Shown in pieces: positions 10,027-21,354 of a DNA stretch of 64,000 nt. This DNA comes from Ailanthus altissimus. Taxonomy: Eukaryota; Streptophyta; Magnoliopsida; Sapindales; Simaroubaceae. Numbering within the stretch: position 1 is the first letter of the stretch; each line of letters starts with the position of its first letter. The stretch covers positions 811,001 through 875,000 of the forward strand of contig OX327683.1 of the NCBI GenBank assembly GCA_946807835.1. The letters run 5' to 3'. Below the pieces are notes generated by a model. That model was not told where the DNA came from, did no database searches, and saw nothing but the letters and a program-made list of their open reading frames with translations. The translations under genes and the position numbers were made by a program.

Positions 10027-11602
10027 GGGATCATGTTCTGATTTCAATGCAAATGAATTGGATCCTTTTGTTTACTGGTTATTTTTTGCCCTTAATTTTT
10101 ACTAGAAGAAAAATTATCAGTTTATTATTTTATTTTATTTAAATATACTAATTTAAGTTCTATTATTTTCAAAATTCTACTTTAATTCCGTTAAAATAAT
10201 TTTATTAAAATAATTTTTTTAAATGATGTACTTGTCTTTTAATCTGATATGATATAATCTAAAATTTAAAATTTGACACTAATTAATTCAAAATATTTAT
10301 TTGTTAGTTACAATAAATAAAATATATATACATATATTAAAATGATGAAAGTGGTCAAAATACAAACCCACCCTCCCAAAAAATATAAAGCAAAAGTTAC
10401 ATTATAGTCAAGCTAGTGTCAACTCAATAAATTTTGTTAATCAAAATTCGATAATGGGAAGAATTTATTAAATATTAAAATGGAGAAAGAACGGACTTTC
10501 AAGGGGACATAAAGCGCCTTACCACGATAACAAACTCATAGAATACGAGTAGAAATTCTGGTGGGCGGGTGTTTAAAGTTTCAAAGTTAAAAACATACAA
10601 ATGTTAAACTAAAAGTTTCCGGTTAAAATGTCAAGTTTGTAAATTATAGGGCTACAGTTTAATATTTTCAGTTTCATAGAAAATATATATATATATACAA
10701 AATTTGTAATTTAAATAAATATAGCTGAGCTGACACCTCAGAATTAAATTTGTAAGTGAACTAAAAAAAAATCATTCTTTTTTATGATTTAACTAATCAA
10801 GATATTTAAAAAAATATAAAGATTAATTAGATATAATATTAATTAAAAATGCGGTATTAATATTAACGATAAATATTAATAAAAGTTAAAGAAGCGTAAT
10901 GTTTTGTGTTAAATACTTTAATCCAAAACTAACCTAATTAATTTTTTTAAATATTAATACACGTTATCAAACTCACATCTACATTTACCAACTTAGTCCT
11001 ACCAATCGATATTGAGGAATTCGATCTAAGTAAAATACGTTGCCACGTTCCTAAAAAAAATACATAGTACAAAGTGATTGATTGATAACTCCCATAAAAA
11101 CACATGACCCTCAAATAATGACAAACTCATGACGTAAGTTAACCGCTCGAAGAGGCTATACGAAAAGGATTTCCAACTCACATGCATAGACAAATAAATG
11201 AATCCTAAATCTACATAATTTTTGAACTATTTTCTCTCCACCTTTTGCCAAAGAGTGCTGACTAAAGCATTTATCAGCATTTATCAACCCAGCTGCCATG
11301 ACAAGGTACTCTCCATGAAACAATAATGCTGTCTACATTGGGAAAATCTACCACCACACATTTTGTTGATGGGGCCTAATAGTATTTAGACATAAAGTTG
11401 ATTCTGTAGCTGGTAAATGCATCATCACTTGACAAGAAAATAAATAAACATAAAATTGATTTCAATGGGGCGCGTGAGCTGTATAATCAATAATTCTTAT
11501 GCTCTATATAGTGATCTCCTCTTTAACATTTATCTAGTAGTTACATTCTTTATTATTAGCACAACTAAGGAACAATTAAGATAAAATATTATTTACAATG
11601 TA
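10027..11602 (+). repeat. Duplicated block R, copy a, probable former LOG promoter region
   Basis: The block aligns along its length with 26893-28485 and, more distantly, with 52030-53455. It contains CTCTATATAG near 11505, followed by a pyrimidine-rich leader. In copies a and b it runs directly into LOG-like coding remnants, so it may have been the promoter and 5' leader of a LOG-like gene; that role is inference. No open frame of note is present. Confidence 0.6.
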
Positions 11603-11762
11603 GATAGATTCTCGTTTCTGCTATCAATGCTAATAAATTGATCAACAAATTATAGAAAGTTACCTACGAACATGATTAAGTAATAATTTAAATCGATTGG
11701 TCAATAGGTCATAACAAGCGAAAATTACATCTGACACTTTGTTTGTATATTTTTTTTTGTTT
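11603..11762 (+). pseudogene. LOG-like cytokinin riboside monophosphate phosphoribohydrolase, C-terminal remnant (copy a)
   Basis: With stops, the frame reads ILVSAINANKLINKL, then VTYEHD and IDWSIGHNKRKLHLTLCL. This matches the C-terminal segment of the better preserved copies at 28496-28815 and 43796-44473. LOG enzymes release the base from cytokinin nucleotides, but this ~50-codon remnant lacks the PGGxGTxxE active-site region and has several stops. It is followed at once by the gypsy-type block S, as in the other two copies. Confidence 0.65.
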
Positions 11763-13105
11763 TATTTATTTATTGACATCATCATTTTAGTTTTTATTTG
11801 TTTAAGTATCTCTCAGATTTGTTTCTTTTAAATAACTGACATTTCAGGTAATTTCTCCGTTACTTTATCTCTTTTTATTTAAACATTGAAGACAATATTT
11901 CATTTGTTTTGGATGGAGGATAATAGACATGAATTGTATTTTGCATTAAAAAAAATTCAAAAAAATAAGAAAAAAAGAAAGATAATGGGGTCCGACTTAC
12001 TTCTTTGATTAAATGGCAGAATAAAGAGTTTATTTTTGAACTCTTAAGATGTATTCTAGATCAAATTAGATTAAAAATAATAGAGTAAGGAGTTTTTTTT
12101 TCTAACTTTTGAAACACATTTTAACTAACTTGTTATTTTTCATGCATTGTTGTTTATTACTTGTAGCCTTGGTAATTTTTGTATAAGGGAATTTACTTTT
12201 CTATTTATGTATGATTTTAAAATTATTTAGATTGAGTCACTGTTTCTATTTAGGTTACTAAAGAATGATTTCTAAAATATTTTTTAACACAATGTTAAGC
12301 CTTGTGGTAAAATAGATGATTCAATTTATATAGCCAAGAGAATTTTCATGTTTAAGTATATTTTTCTAATCTCATATATCTTTTGTGAGTAAGTGAGAAG
12401 ATTGAGAAAACAGCTTACGAACCTTCATTGATCCTTTGAATTGGTTAATTTTTATTTTGATTGATATTATTTTAATTAAGGAATAAGTTGGTTGCATTTG
12501 TGTATAATATATTTTGGTGAGGAACTTTTTTTTATTTTGTAATGCTTCCTTGTATTCTTTAAAAAAAAGAAAGAAAGCAAATTACCAAAAAAAGAAAAAG
12601 AAAAAATAGAAAGAAAAAAAAAATTCAATTCAGTTTAATAAAGTCTTCATTCAATTTTATAAGGAAAATATTTTGTAAGGCAATTTTCTCACCAAGCTAT
12701 ATTTGTATTATTCTCAAAGGACAATTGAAGTCCTAAAGTTGGTGCATGTCAAGAATGATTGATTTCTAAACGATTGATTTTTCTATCTTTGAATCAATGT
12801 TAGTTTGTACGTCTATCCTTAAAATTGACTTTTTTTTTAGTGCTTAACTATTTTCCAACTCCATAACAGAAATCCTAACCTTTTAAACAGTCACACACTT
12901 GTCAGAATATATAATTGAGGCCTTTACTTAGAGAAATTCTTAAGACTATATTTGTTATGATTTGTGATAAGATGGTTAAGGCTTAGTTCACACACACACA
13001 CAATTTTTGAAAGTTATAATTGAAAAAATCATAATAGCAATAGTGATCTTGAACTGAATTTTTATTTGAAATGCTAGAGACTAGCACTAAGTTGGTTGGG
13101 GGTTG
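11763..13105 (+). mobile_element. Block S: 3' internal region of a degenerate gypsy-like element, copy a
   Basis: The stretch near 11885-11930 (ATTGAAGACAATATTTCATTTG, then GGATGGAGG) resembles the post-pol junction of Tat/Athila-type gypsy elements. A purine-rich tract, GGTTGGGGGTTG (13094-13105), lies immediately before the LTR start, as a polypurine tract should. The block recurs at 28816-30187 and, inverted, at 42429-43795. It has no coding capacity. The 5' truncation at the LOG junction is the same in all three copies. Confidence 0.55.
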
Positions 13106-14664
13106 TGATGAACATATGAAAATGCATATTTATTAAGAGATTCAGTCACCATTTAATGTTACTAATTTTAGCATTTTTGTATTTTTAGCTTGAAATAAAG
13201 TGTTCTCCTTAAATTGTGATTAATAAATGTTATTTGCACAGGTTTAAGTAAAATAGATGTAACTTTCAATGTAGAAATCAAAATGAAGAAATTCTTGAAC
13301 CAAGAGTAACAAGACTCGATCTTACAAAAACTTGAAGAACAGTTGAAAATCCAAATCCAATATGTTATGGACCAAAAATTAAGATACAATAGAATTGAAT
13401 TACAACTTCTACTTAACTTGAGCCAACTCACGTATTTGGATAGTATTTCAAAAGGTACATACCCAATTGGTATAATTTGTAAAGCTTTGAAATAAATTAT
13501 TAACAACTCTTATGTTGATAGTAAAGTCCAAATCAACTATTATCATGGACCAAATTGTATTGCAAATGGGTAAAATGGTTGTTGGACGAAATTTGACATA
13601 ACTTTGGTATTTTGCCCAAATCGCATTGGATACTTATCCAATTTACATAAACCTAGTTGCTATGGAAAGAAAAGACAAAATGCTATAACTTTGATGTCGA
13701 CTATAAAGGCTATATCGGTTATTTCCATTACCAAAAAGGTGCTATAATTGGGTGAACAAGTGATTGGCCTAAATTATTGAAGATTGAAGTCATACTAAAC
13801 ATATTTTCATTCATTGCCTATATAAGGACACTCTTAGGACATTTACAACATTAGAAAATTCACTCATATTTTCTTCTCTTTAACATGCATTATAAGTTAG
13901 TATAGAGTTCTTGGCAAGGCTAAGAGATGAACTTTTATGTGTAATGAATTTACTTCTATACTTTGATTTTGTGTCAAGAGCTACAAATGTTTATAAGTTT
14001 TTTTGTGCCTAAACTCTTATCTATTATTTTTCTATAATCTAGAGGTTATAGTTTTCATGTTTCATACATTTTCAGTCATGCTTTCTTTATATAATTCTTG
14101 TTGAATTATAATTGTTATTAGTTACATTGTTTTATATGTTAATCTTTTACTATAATATTGTCAATCGATATATTATTAATCTTTGATAACATATAAAGAC
14201 AATAATTATTTGATATTCAAGTTGGTCTTTTACTGTAATATAGTCAAAATGATATATTATCGATCTTAGATAACTTGTATAAATAAACATGGTTTGTGTT
14301 AATGTTTGCAAAGAGTTTAGTCATATCAAATACATATGTTATCAAATGTGCTATATTTTACATATCTTTCAATTGATTGTTTGGAATGTGAAAATTTCAA
14401 TTGAGTTATAAACATTGAATCAAAGTGTATAGTAGATTTATAAAGCATAATTGTAATTCTCGAAACCTTGCTTACATCATTATAAGACTTTTCTCTTACT
14501 TTATATACAATTCTATCTCATCCACATAAATGAATTAGTTATTTTTCTCATTTCCTACTGCTTTGATATTTTTACTTCACCAACCTATTTTACCAAAAGT
14601 TCCCTTGTGAGATCGACATATCAATCTATACTACAATAGTCAAATTATATTTTGAGTGTAAACA
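13106..14664 (+). mobile_element. LTR of family T, 1559 bp, copy a
   Basis: It starts TGATGAAC and ends GTGTAAACA. Other copies are at 18431-19345 (partial), 30188-30672 (partial), 40897-42428 (minus) and 57501-59189 (solo, with target duplication). Features shared between copies include GGTATAATT, GCCTAAATTATTGAAG and TATATAAGGACACT, the last a likely TATA region near 13820. The right end abuts a truncated copia LTR with no visible target duplication, so one junction is rearranged. The 112-codon minus-strand frame inside is not a gene. Confidence 0.7.
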
Positions 14665-15235
14665 ACGTCGTAGCACCCAAAATAGCACCTGGGCACCATA
14701 CCCTCAAGTGCTCAGCGTTGTGCTGCCCCAGTAAGAATGCCCAACTCAGTGACGCCAAAAGCTGAGCGCCACAATGCCCAGTGAAAGAAGAGATTTTCTA
14801 ATTTGATTTGGCCTATTTCTTCTCCCACTTATTCTAAGACTCTTTAATATGACTCCTATAAGTTTAGGTTATATATAGGTCGTCCTAAAGTTTATCTAAA
14901 AGCTCTCTATTGGCTTGTAAACAAAACCTAAGATATCTTAGTGAGATCTTTATGATCAAATATACTTTATGTTACTTTATGAGAGAAAAAAACTTTAGTT
15001 ATAAGAGAGAGTGTTTACTTTGTGAGTCTTTATTGTAAAGGTATACTTTGTGAGTGCCTTGAGATTCAATAATAAAGAGCGAGTGAGCTTAATCTGTCAT
15101 AGACGTAGGCAAGTTGTTAAACTACTTAAATTTTGCGTATTCTTCTTCTACCCCTTCTTTTTTTAGTTTTTTAATTGCTTATTTTATGTTATATTGCTTA
15201 GGTTGTTTGCTTATTTGTGTGTTTCTGCTTCAAAA
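14665..15235 (+). mobile_element. Truncated 5' LTR of the family-A copia element
   Basis: It lacks about the first 150 bp relative to the 3' LTR at 21355. It shares the GC-rich repeated tract, the TATTGGCTTGTAAACAAAAC segment, the GTGATC-type repeats and the terminal CTGCTTCAAAA, which is CAACA in intact copies. The left junction with the T LTR is at 14664/14665. Confidence 0.75.
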
Positions 15236-15238
15236 AAC

Positions 15239-15250
15239 TGGTATCAAACA
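15239..15250 (+). other. Primer binding site, Met-tRNA type, mutated
   Basis: TGGTATCAAACA follows the LTR end by three bases. The canonical initiator-Met form is TGGTATCAGAGC, so three positions have changed. The gag ATG overlaps its last base. Confidence 0.75.
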
Positions 15251-15990
15251 TGGCTACACCTAAATATGTGGTAGAGAAATTCAATGGTACTAATGACTTC
15301 AAACTATGGAAGATGAAGGTTAAGGCATTATTAGTGAGTCAACGATTAGGCTCAGCATTAGTGGAGATTGTAGCTCTATCTAATGTAGAAGAAAAGATGC
15401 CATAGTCATCTAAAGCTAAAGCAGAAATATGGGACATTTAAGAAAGAGCTCACAGTATAACCGTTTTATCATTAAGCGGTGAAATACTATGAGAAGTAGC
15501 AGATAAGAGGATGGTGATTGGTCTTTGGAAGAACCGTAACTCCCTTTATATGCAAAAATCATTGTTTAACAGATTGCATATAAAAAAGAAGCTATATCAG
15601 TTGTCCATGTCAGAGGGAACGCCGATAAATGATCATATAAACGCTTTTAATAAGATCATTCTTAATATTAAGTCTATCAACATCAAGATAGAAGATGAAG
15701 ATAGAGCAATTATCTTGCTGAGTTCACTCCCCAATAGTTATGAGAGCTTTGTTGATATGTTACTCTATGGCAGAGAGAGTTTAACGATGAGTGATGTAAA
15801 ATCATCAATTAAACTCAAAGTTATCAGGAAGCCAGATTGAGGGCAATGCAAAAAAAATTTCTATCAACGGAAGGCCTTCATGTAGAGATGGAAAGAAAAA
15901 GGACTCAAGATCAAAGTCAATGACTCCTCGGAGTTGCTATTGTTGTAAGAAAGAAGGGCACCTCATAAAAGATTGTCCATAAAAGAAAAC
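15250..15990 (+). pseudogene. copia gag polyprotein, broken
   Basis: The ATG at 15250 opens MATPKYVVEKFNGTNDFKLW, the usual start of copia gag (KFNGxNDFxLWK). The same frame continues through stops at 15403 and between 15439 and 15494 into the open stretch 15511-15840, which holds the gag helical domain (LYQLSMSEGTPINDHINAFN, ILLSSLPNSYESFV). A zinc knuckle CYCCKKEGHLIKDC (C-X2-C-X4-H-X4-C) follows at 15931-15972 in a shifted frame, then a stop. Confidence 0.85.
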
Positions 15991-16079
15991 ACAATACAAT
16001 AAGATAGCGGATGTTACGCTTGCTTATAATGATAGTTATGATAGTGGAGAGTCACTCGTTGCTACTGATGGTAAGAATA

Positions 16080-16284
16080 CTGAACAATGGGTTCTTGATT
16101 CTAGTTGTATATTTCACATATACCCACACAAGTCATGGTTTATAAAGTTTTAGCCCATTAGTTATGGTAAGGTGTTAATGGGTAATGACATGGCATGTCA
16201 AGTTATGGGAAGTGGTAGTGCTAAATGTAGGCAGCATAATGGGCAAGTGAGAGAGTTGATAGATGTTAGATATGTTCCTGACCT
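16080..16284 (+). pseudogene. copia protease and pre-integrase start, truncated by insertion
   Basis: The reading WVLDSSCIFHIYPHKSWF corresponds to the copia protease active-site region, with D-S-S where D-S-G is usual. VLMGNDMACQVMG and VRELIDVRYVPDL follow. The frame is cut at 16285 by the T/solo-LTR complex, and sequence resumes only at the very end of integrase (19350), so most of the integrase is gone. Confidence 0.8.
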
Positions 16285-16289
16285 TGATG

Positions 16290-18430
16290 TGTTAGGGTAT
16301 GTGCTTACGCGCCATCCCAGTTTGTATGAATATTTAGTTTGTAATATTTATACAATGCATATTTTATTAAATCGCTAATATCTTTTAATGAATGGTAATT
16401 AAGCTTGTAACATTATAGACATGATATGATCTGAGTAAGTTCATATCTGGTTTGAAGAAGTTTAGACCAGTGCTAAGAGTTAGCAGGTTATAAAAGCCAG
16501 CGAGTTCTAATTAATTAGAACTTAATCAATAATGTCACAAACACCTGAGAATCTACTAGTAATGACATAATTGCAAAGAGTTACAATAGAGATTAAGAAA
16601 TGTCATTATGGAAGTATCTCTAAAATAAAGAGTTCCTGATCTACGTTCACCAATGAGGGTCTATCGGTGATACACATAGATTAGTCTATGTCTATATCTG
16701 TATTGTACAGATGGTTATTCTTAGTTAACTATGAGCTTGGTTGAAGTTCATATAGACATATAGGTATTCAGTTAGGACTGGATACTGGACAGACTCAAGA
16801 GGACCCCAATAGACATCCTATGAAACCGTCAAAGGAAGTTCCTCTCGAGTTGAGTAGTATTTGTGGTCCTTCGACCTGAGCGCCAAGGGGAACTTGTGGA
16901 AGATCCATCATACTTTGGTTCCACGTATGTCAGAGACCTTTCATGGTCTGACCGCTACGTGTCGCTGGGTATGGTCCGATGCTCATGGAGTTCAGTGTGC
17001 GTAGATATGGGATCCGTCAGCTCACATAGATGAGTAGTATATCCGAACTTCGAGATTGTATCTTATAAAGTCTTATGGCCGTAAGCAATCAACCTGGGAA
17101 AGGAGTTTCCTACAAGTTCGAACATTATAGCAAAAGTGTTTGCGTAAATTGTTCATAAAGATACGAATCTGAAGATAATAAAGTAATTGATGAAATTATC
17201 GGGATTTGACGGTAATGATCTATATCCCGTTCATCCTGGATATAATGACGGAAGGATTATACGAATATGGAGTAACCTCAACATGTATGGTCTGACGCGC
17301 AAATTTGTAATATCCGTAACGTGTGCGTGGGGCATCGTTCACGGACTTATGAAATAGTTTCATTTGACGAATCAGGCGTGGACCTAGGGAGTCCCAATAT
17401 GAAATGTACTCTTTGAGCACTTGGGCAGCGTACCGTATTGAATAGTTCAATACAGTAAAATCCAGCAATTTACTAAGGTTACGTTAACTAAAGTATATGG
17501 TCAGATGGTGGGACCCATTTTAGGTTAACTTGGTAACCGAGTAAGGACATAATTGTAATTTCACTTGATAATTATTTAATTGATTTACAATTAAATAAAT
17601 AAATATTTATTTATTTAATTGTTGAGTAAATAATTTAAGTTTAACTAAGGTTAAGAGTTAACCATTTAGTTAAGTTAGATTAACTATACTTAATGGTTAA
17701 GTAAAAGTTAACCTAACCATGGTTAAATTAGTTAACTATGGTTAAAATATTTAAATATTCTTTTAATGAACTAGAGTTAAGTGTTAACTATAGTTAGAAT
17801 ATTTAAATGTTAGTTTAACCTAACTAAAGTTAAGAGTTAACTATGATTAGGTTAGATTAAATTCAAATTGAAATTAAGTGAAATTAAGTGTTATGAAATG
17901 AAATTAAATTCATTTGTATAAATAAAACAAATGTAAATTAAATTCAAAAGGTTTTTGTTAATTTAATTTTGCAAAATTAGGTCAGCCATTTTACAAAGAG
18001 AGAAAAGAGAAATTGTCTTCTAATTAATGGATTCAAGAGTTGAATTCATTATTTTCTTTTAAGGCTTAAAACTAATTTAGCAAAATAGGTTTTTGATTAA
18101 TTGATTAAGTGTTAATCAAAAGAAAAAATCAAGAACACAAGTTTAAGTAGTTAAACAAGTGCTGGATCAAAAGCTGTCATTCTAGATAATCAAACCCACC
18201 ATTGTTGATTACTAGAATTGATCAAAGACTACATTTTGGTGGACTTCAAAAATCTCCAACCAAAGGCTTCAAGGGTTATTTCTCAATTTTGTTTCTGATT
18301 AATATATTATGATTGTGTTTACTGCAATGTTTTAAGCTTCCGCTGCTTCATTATATGTATGAGATATGTATAAATTGTGATTAAACACAAAAACCACATG
18401 CAAACACCCATGAATGTACAACTCCCAACA
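16290..18430 (+). mobile_element. Solo LTR, TGTTAGGG family, 2141 bp
   Basis: The ends are TGTTAGGG and CTCCCAACA, an LTR-type inverted terminus. The 5-bp duplications TGATG lie at 16285-16289 and 18431-18435. TGATG is also the start of a T LTR, so this LTR inserted five bases into a T element already sitting in the copia gag-pol. It contains a 36-bp perfect palindrome and a dense GTTAAC-type array (17587-17870). A diverged minus-strand relative lies around 54650-56130. The small open frames inside are not genes. Confidence 0.85.
17587..17870. repeat. Palindrome and GTTAAC-rich degenerate array in the solo LTR
   Basis: 17587-17622 is a perfect 36-bp inverted repeat made of AT-rich TAAATAAA-type sequence. 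After it come about a dozen imperfect copies of a 14- to 20-bp motif related to GTTAACTATGGTTA. The array is self-complementary and could form cruciforms or hairpin RNA; that is inference. Confidence 0.8.
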
Positions 18431-19345
18431 TGATGAACCCATGAAAATGTATATTTATTAAAAGATCCAGTCACCATTTAATGTCACTAATTTTAGCATT
18501 TTTTATTTTTAACTTGAAATAAAGTGTTGTCCTTAAATTGTGAATAATGAATGTTATTTACATAAGCTTAGGTAAAATGGACGTAACTTTAAATATAAAA
18601 ATTGAAATGCCAAAATTCTTGAACCTGAAGTAACATGACTCAATCTTACATAATCCTAAAGAACAATTGAAAAGCCAAATCCAATATGTTCTAGGAAAAA
18701 AATTTGGATACAATAGAATTAGGTGATGGTAAAGTTCAATTAGTATAATTCTTAAAGTTGTAAAATACTGATTCAATTATCAACAACTCTTATATTGATG
18801 GTAAAGTCTAAATCAACTGTTATCATAGACCAAATTGTATTGTAAAGGGGTAAAAGGATTGTTGGCCAAAATCTGACATACCTTTGTTGTTTTACCCATG
18901 TCTTATCAGAGTTGTTGATAATTGAAGAGACAAAATGCTACAACTTTTATGTTGTCCAAAAAGGCTACATTGACCATTTTTATTATCTAAAAGGTGCTGC
19001 AATTGGGTGAATGCGTGGTTGGCCTAAATTATTGAAGATTGAAGTCACACTAAACATATTTCCATTCATTGCTTATATAAGGACACTTTTATAATGTTTT
19101 CAATACTTGACAATTTTCTCATATTTGTTTTCTCTTTAACATGTATTGTAAGCTAGGTTAGAGTTCTTGACAAGGTCAAGAGATGAACTTTTATGTGTAA
19201 TAAATTTACTTATATACTTTGATTCTTCGTCAAGAGTTACAAATGTTTGTGAGTTTATTTATGCCTAAACTCTTATATAGTATTTTTTATATAAACCAGA
19301 GGTTATAATTCTCATATTTCATATATTTTTAGTCATGCTTTCTTA
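18431..19345 (+). mobile_element. Truncated T-family LTR (copy in copia)
   Basis: This aligns with 13106-14050 from TGATGAACCC to CATGCTTTCTT. It then breaks off, and copia integrase-end sequence resumes at about 19346. Its first five bases are shared with the target duplication of the neighbouring solo LTR. Confidence 0.75.
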
Positions 19346-21300
19346 AACGCCATAAGAGAATGGTTTAGCAATCTTCCTAAATACGGCCACCTCTGTTTTG
19401 TTGCCCTGCCTTTGTACATATTAAGGAGGAAAAGTTAGAACCTAAAGCTATCATAGAGGTATTCATAGAATATCCCAAATGAGTGAAAGGATACAAGGTA
19501 TGGTGTAAAAACTTGATACTACTAAATAGTATCATGAGTCGTGATGTGACGTTCGATGATATTCTCCTAAATCAACACTTCAACAAGGAGATCCTTGAAG
19601 ATGAACCAAGAATGCCAACAAGTTCCTCCAAGTCCATCTAAGGAAAGACTAGGACTCTTGAGATGGAACTTAAAGAGTACCACCTAGCCAGAGACAGGCT
19701 AAAGAGAGCGATTAACCCACTAGTCAGGTATGCACAAGTAGATTTAGTTGCTCATACTCTTAATTCTGCTTACACTTTTGAGTATAATGAGCCTAGAACT
19801 AGAAAGAATAGCAGCAGGTTATGGAAGAAGAGATTAAGTTATCTTAGGAAGAACAATACTTGAAAGTTGGTAGAGAGACCTCAAAAGAAACTAGTTGGGT
19901 GTAAGCGGGTGTAAAAAGTGAATGACGGGATATAAAGGATAGAGCCTACGAGATTCAAGACTAGGATAGTTGTACAAGGTTTTACTCATAGAGAGAAAGT
20001 TGACTTTCATGAGATATTCTTACCAGTCATCAAGCACATATCCATTAAAATGTTGTTAGCCATGTATGCAAATCTTGATTTATATATAGAGTGGATAGAT
20101 GTAATGACATATTTTTTTCATGGAGAGCTTAAAGAGACGATATACATGGCACAGCCGCAAGGGTTTGAGAAGTCGAAAAAGAATATCATGCTTGTTTGCT
20201 AAAAAAGTCATTGTATAGGTTAAAGCAATTGCCTAGACAGTAGTATAGGAGATTTGATGAGTTTGTGATGGCTTGTGGCTTTAGTGGGAGCAAGTGTGAT
20301 AGATGATATATTTACTTCTATACGTTGATTGCACGTAAGAATATGAAAGAAATACAAAAACTCAAAAAGCAATTGAGTGGTGAGTTTAAGATAAAGGATT
20401 TGAAAGTAGTAAATAGAATATTGAGTACGGATATTGTGAGGGAAAGAAGAGATGTCATCTTTTTGTCTCAACAGCGATATATACTTAAAATTCTATAGAA
20501 CTTTAATATGTCCAATGCAAAGGCTATCTCAACTCATTTGACCATACATTTTAAACTTTCAGTAGCATAGTCGCCGACATCCGAAGAAGAGAAACTGCAG
20601 ATGGTAAAGTACTGTATGCAAGTACTATAGGGAGCATCATGTATGTAATGGTTTGTACAAGACCAAATATACTACATGTTGTAAGTGTGGTAAGTATATA
20701 TATAGCAAATCTGATTTAGGATCATTAACTTACAGTGAAGTGAATTTTGAGATATCTCAAGGGGATGTCAAGTCACAAGTTGATATATAAAAGGGATGAG
20801 GACAGCAGTGTAATGGTAAAAGTATACGTAGACTCAGATTATACAAGTGATCGAGACAAGAGAATAGTACATACGTTGACGGGTTACGTATTCACAGTGT
20901 TTAAGTGTAGTGTATGTTAGAGATTAGTTTTATATTATGTGGTTGCACTATCTACCACAGAGGCATCGTACATAACTATTGGTGAAGCTATTAAAGAGGC
21001 CGTGTAGTTGAAAGGCGTATGCACATAAATAATAGCTATTAAAGATGTGAACACCGTTGTATATTGTGACAGCCAGAGTGCCATACACCTAAGCAAGCAT
21101 CAAGTGTTTCACGAGAAATCTAAACATATTAATGTGCGGCTCCATTACATTTGAAAGATTGTCTAAAGTGGTGAAGTTAGTCTAATAAAGATTGCATCGT
21201 CTAAAAACCCTTCTAACATGTTAACTAAGCTACTACCCTCAATTAAGTTCATCCTATGCAAGGACTTAACCTGAGTCACTACTTTGTAGGGGTAATTGAA
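19346..21300 (+). pseudogene. copia integrase end, reverse transcriptase and RNase H, broken
   Basis: Readable pieces in order: integrase-RT linker with KGYKVWCKN at 19490 and MELKEYHLARDRLKRAINPL from 19663; RT core with FTHREKVDFHEIFLPV (about 19980), the second box WIDVMTYFFHGELKETIYM (about 20090), KKQLSGEFKIK at 20370 and DIVRERRDV near 20435; then RNase H including LSTTEASY-like (20950) and HQVFHEKSKH (21100). Stops and frameshifts are frequent. Against the 62400 copy, about a dozen codons around the YVDD catalytic box are deleted near 20310-20330. Confidence 0.82.
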
Positions 21301-21340
21301 GATGCCGAGATGAGAGATCAAGTTATGAATGATTTTGAAT

Positions 21341-21350
21341 AAGGAGGAGA
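21341..21350 (+). other. Polypurine tract of family-A copia
   Basis: AAGGAGGAGA lies just before the 3' LTR start (TGAAGAAAATTG at 21355). It marks plus-strand priming in reverse transcription. Confidence 0.7.
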
Positions 21351-21354
21351 TTTA

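Noticed and set aside
13168..13506. Minus-strand 112-codon frame, with similar ones at 18558-18776 and 57570-57910
   Set aside because: They recur because the T LTR recurs; frame length and sequence are not kept between copies, so they are LTR shadows.
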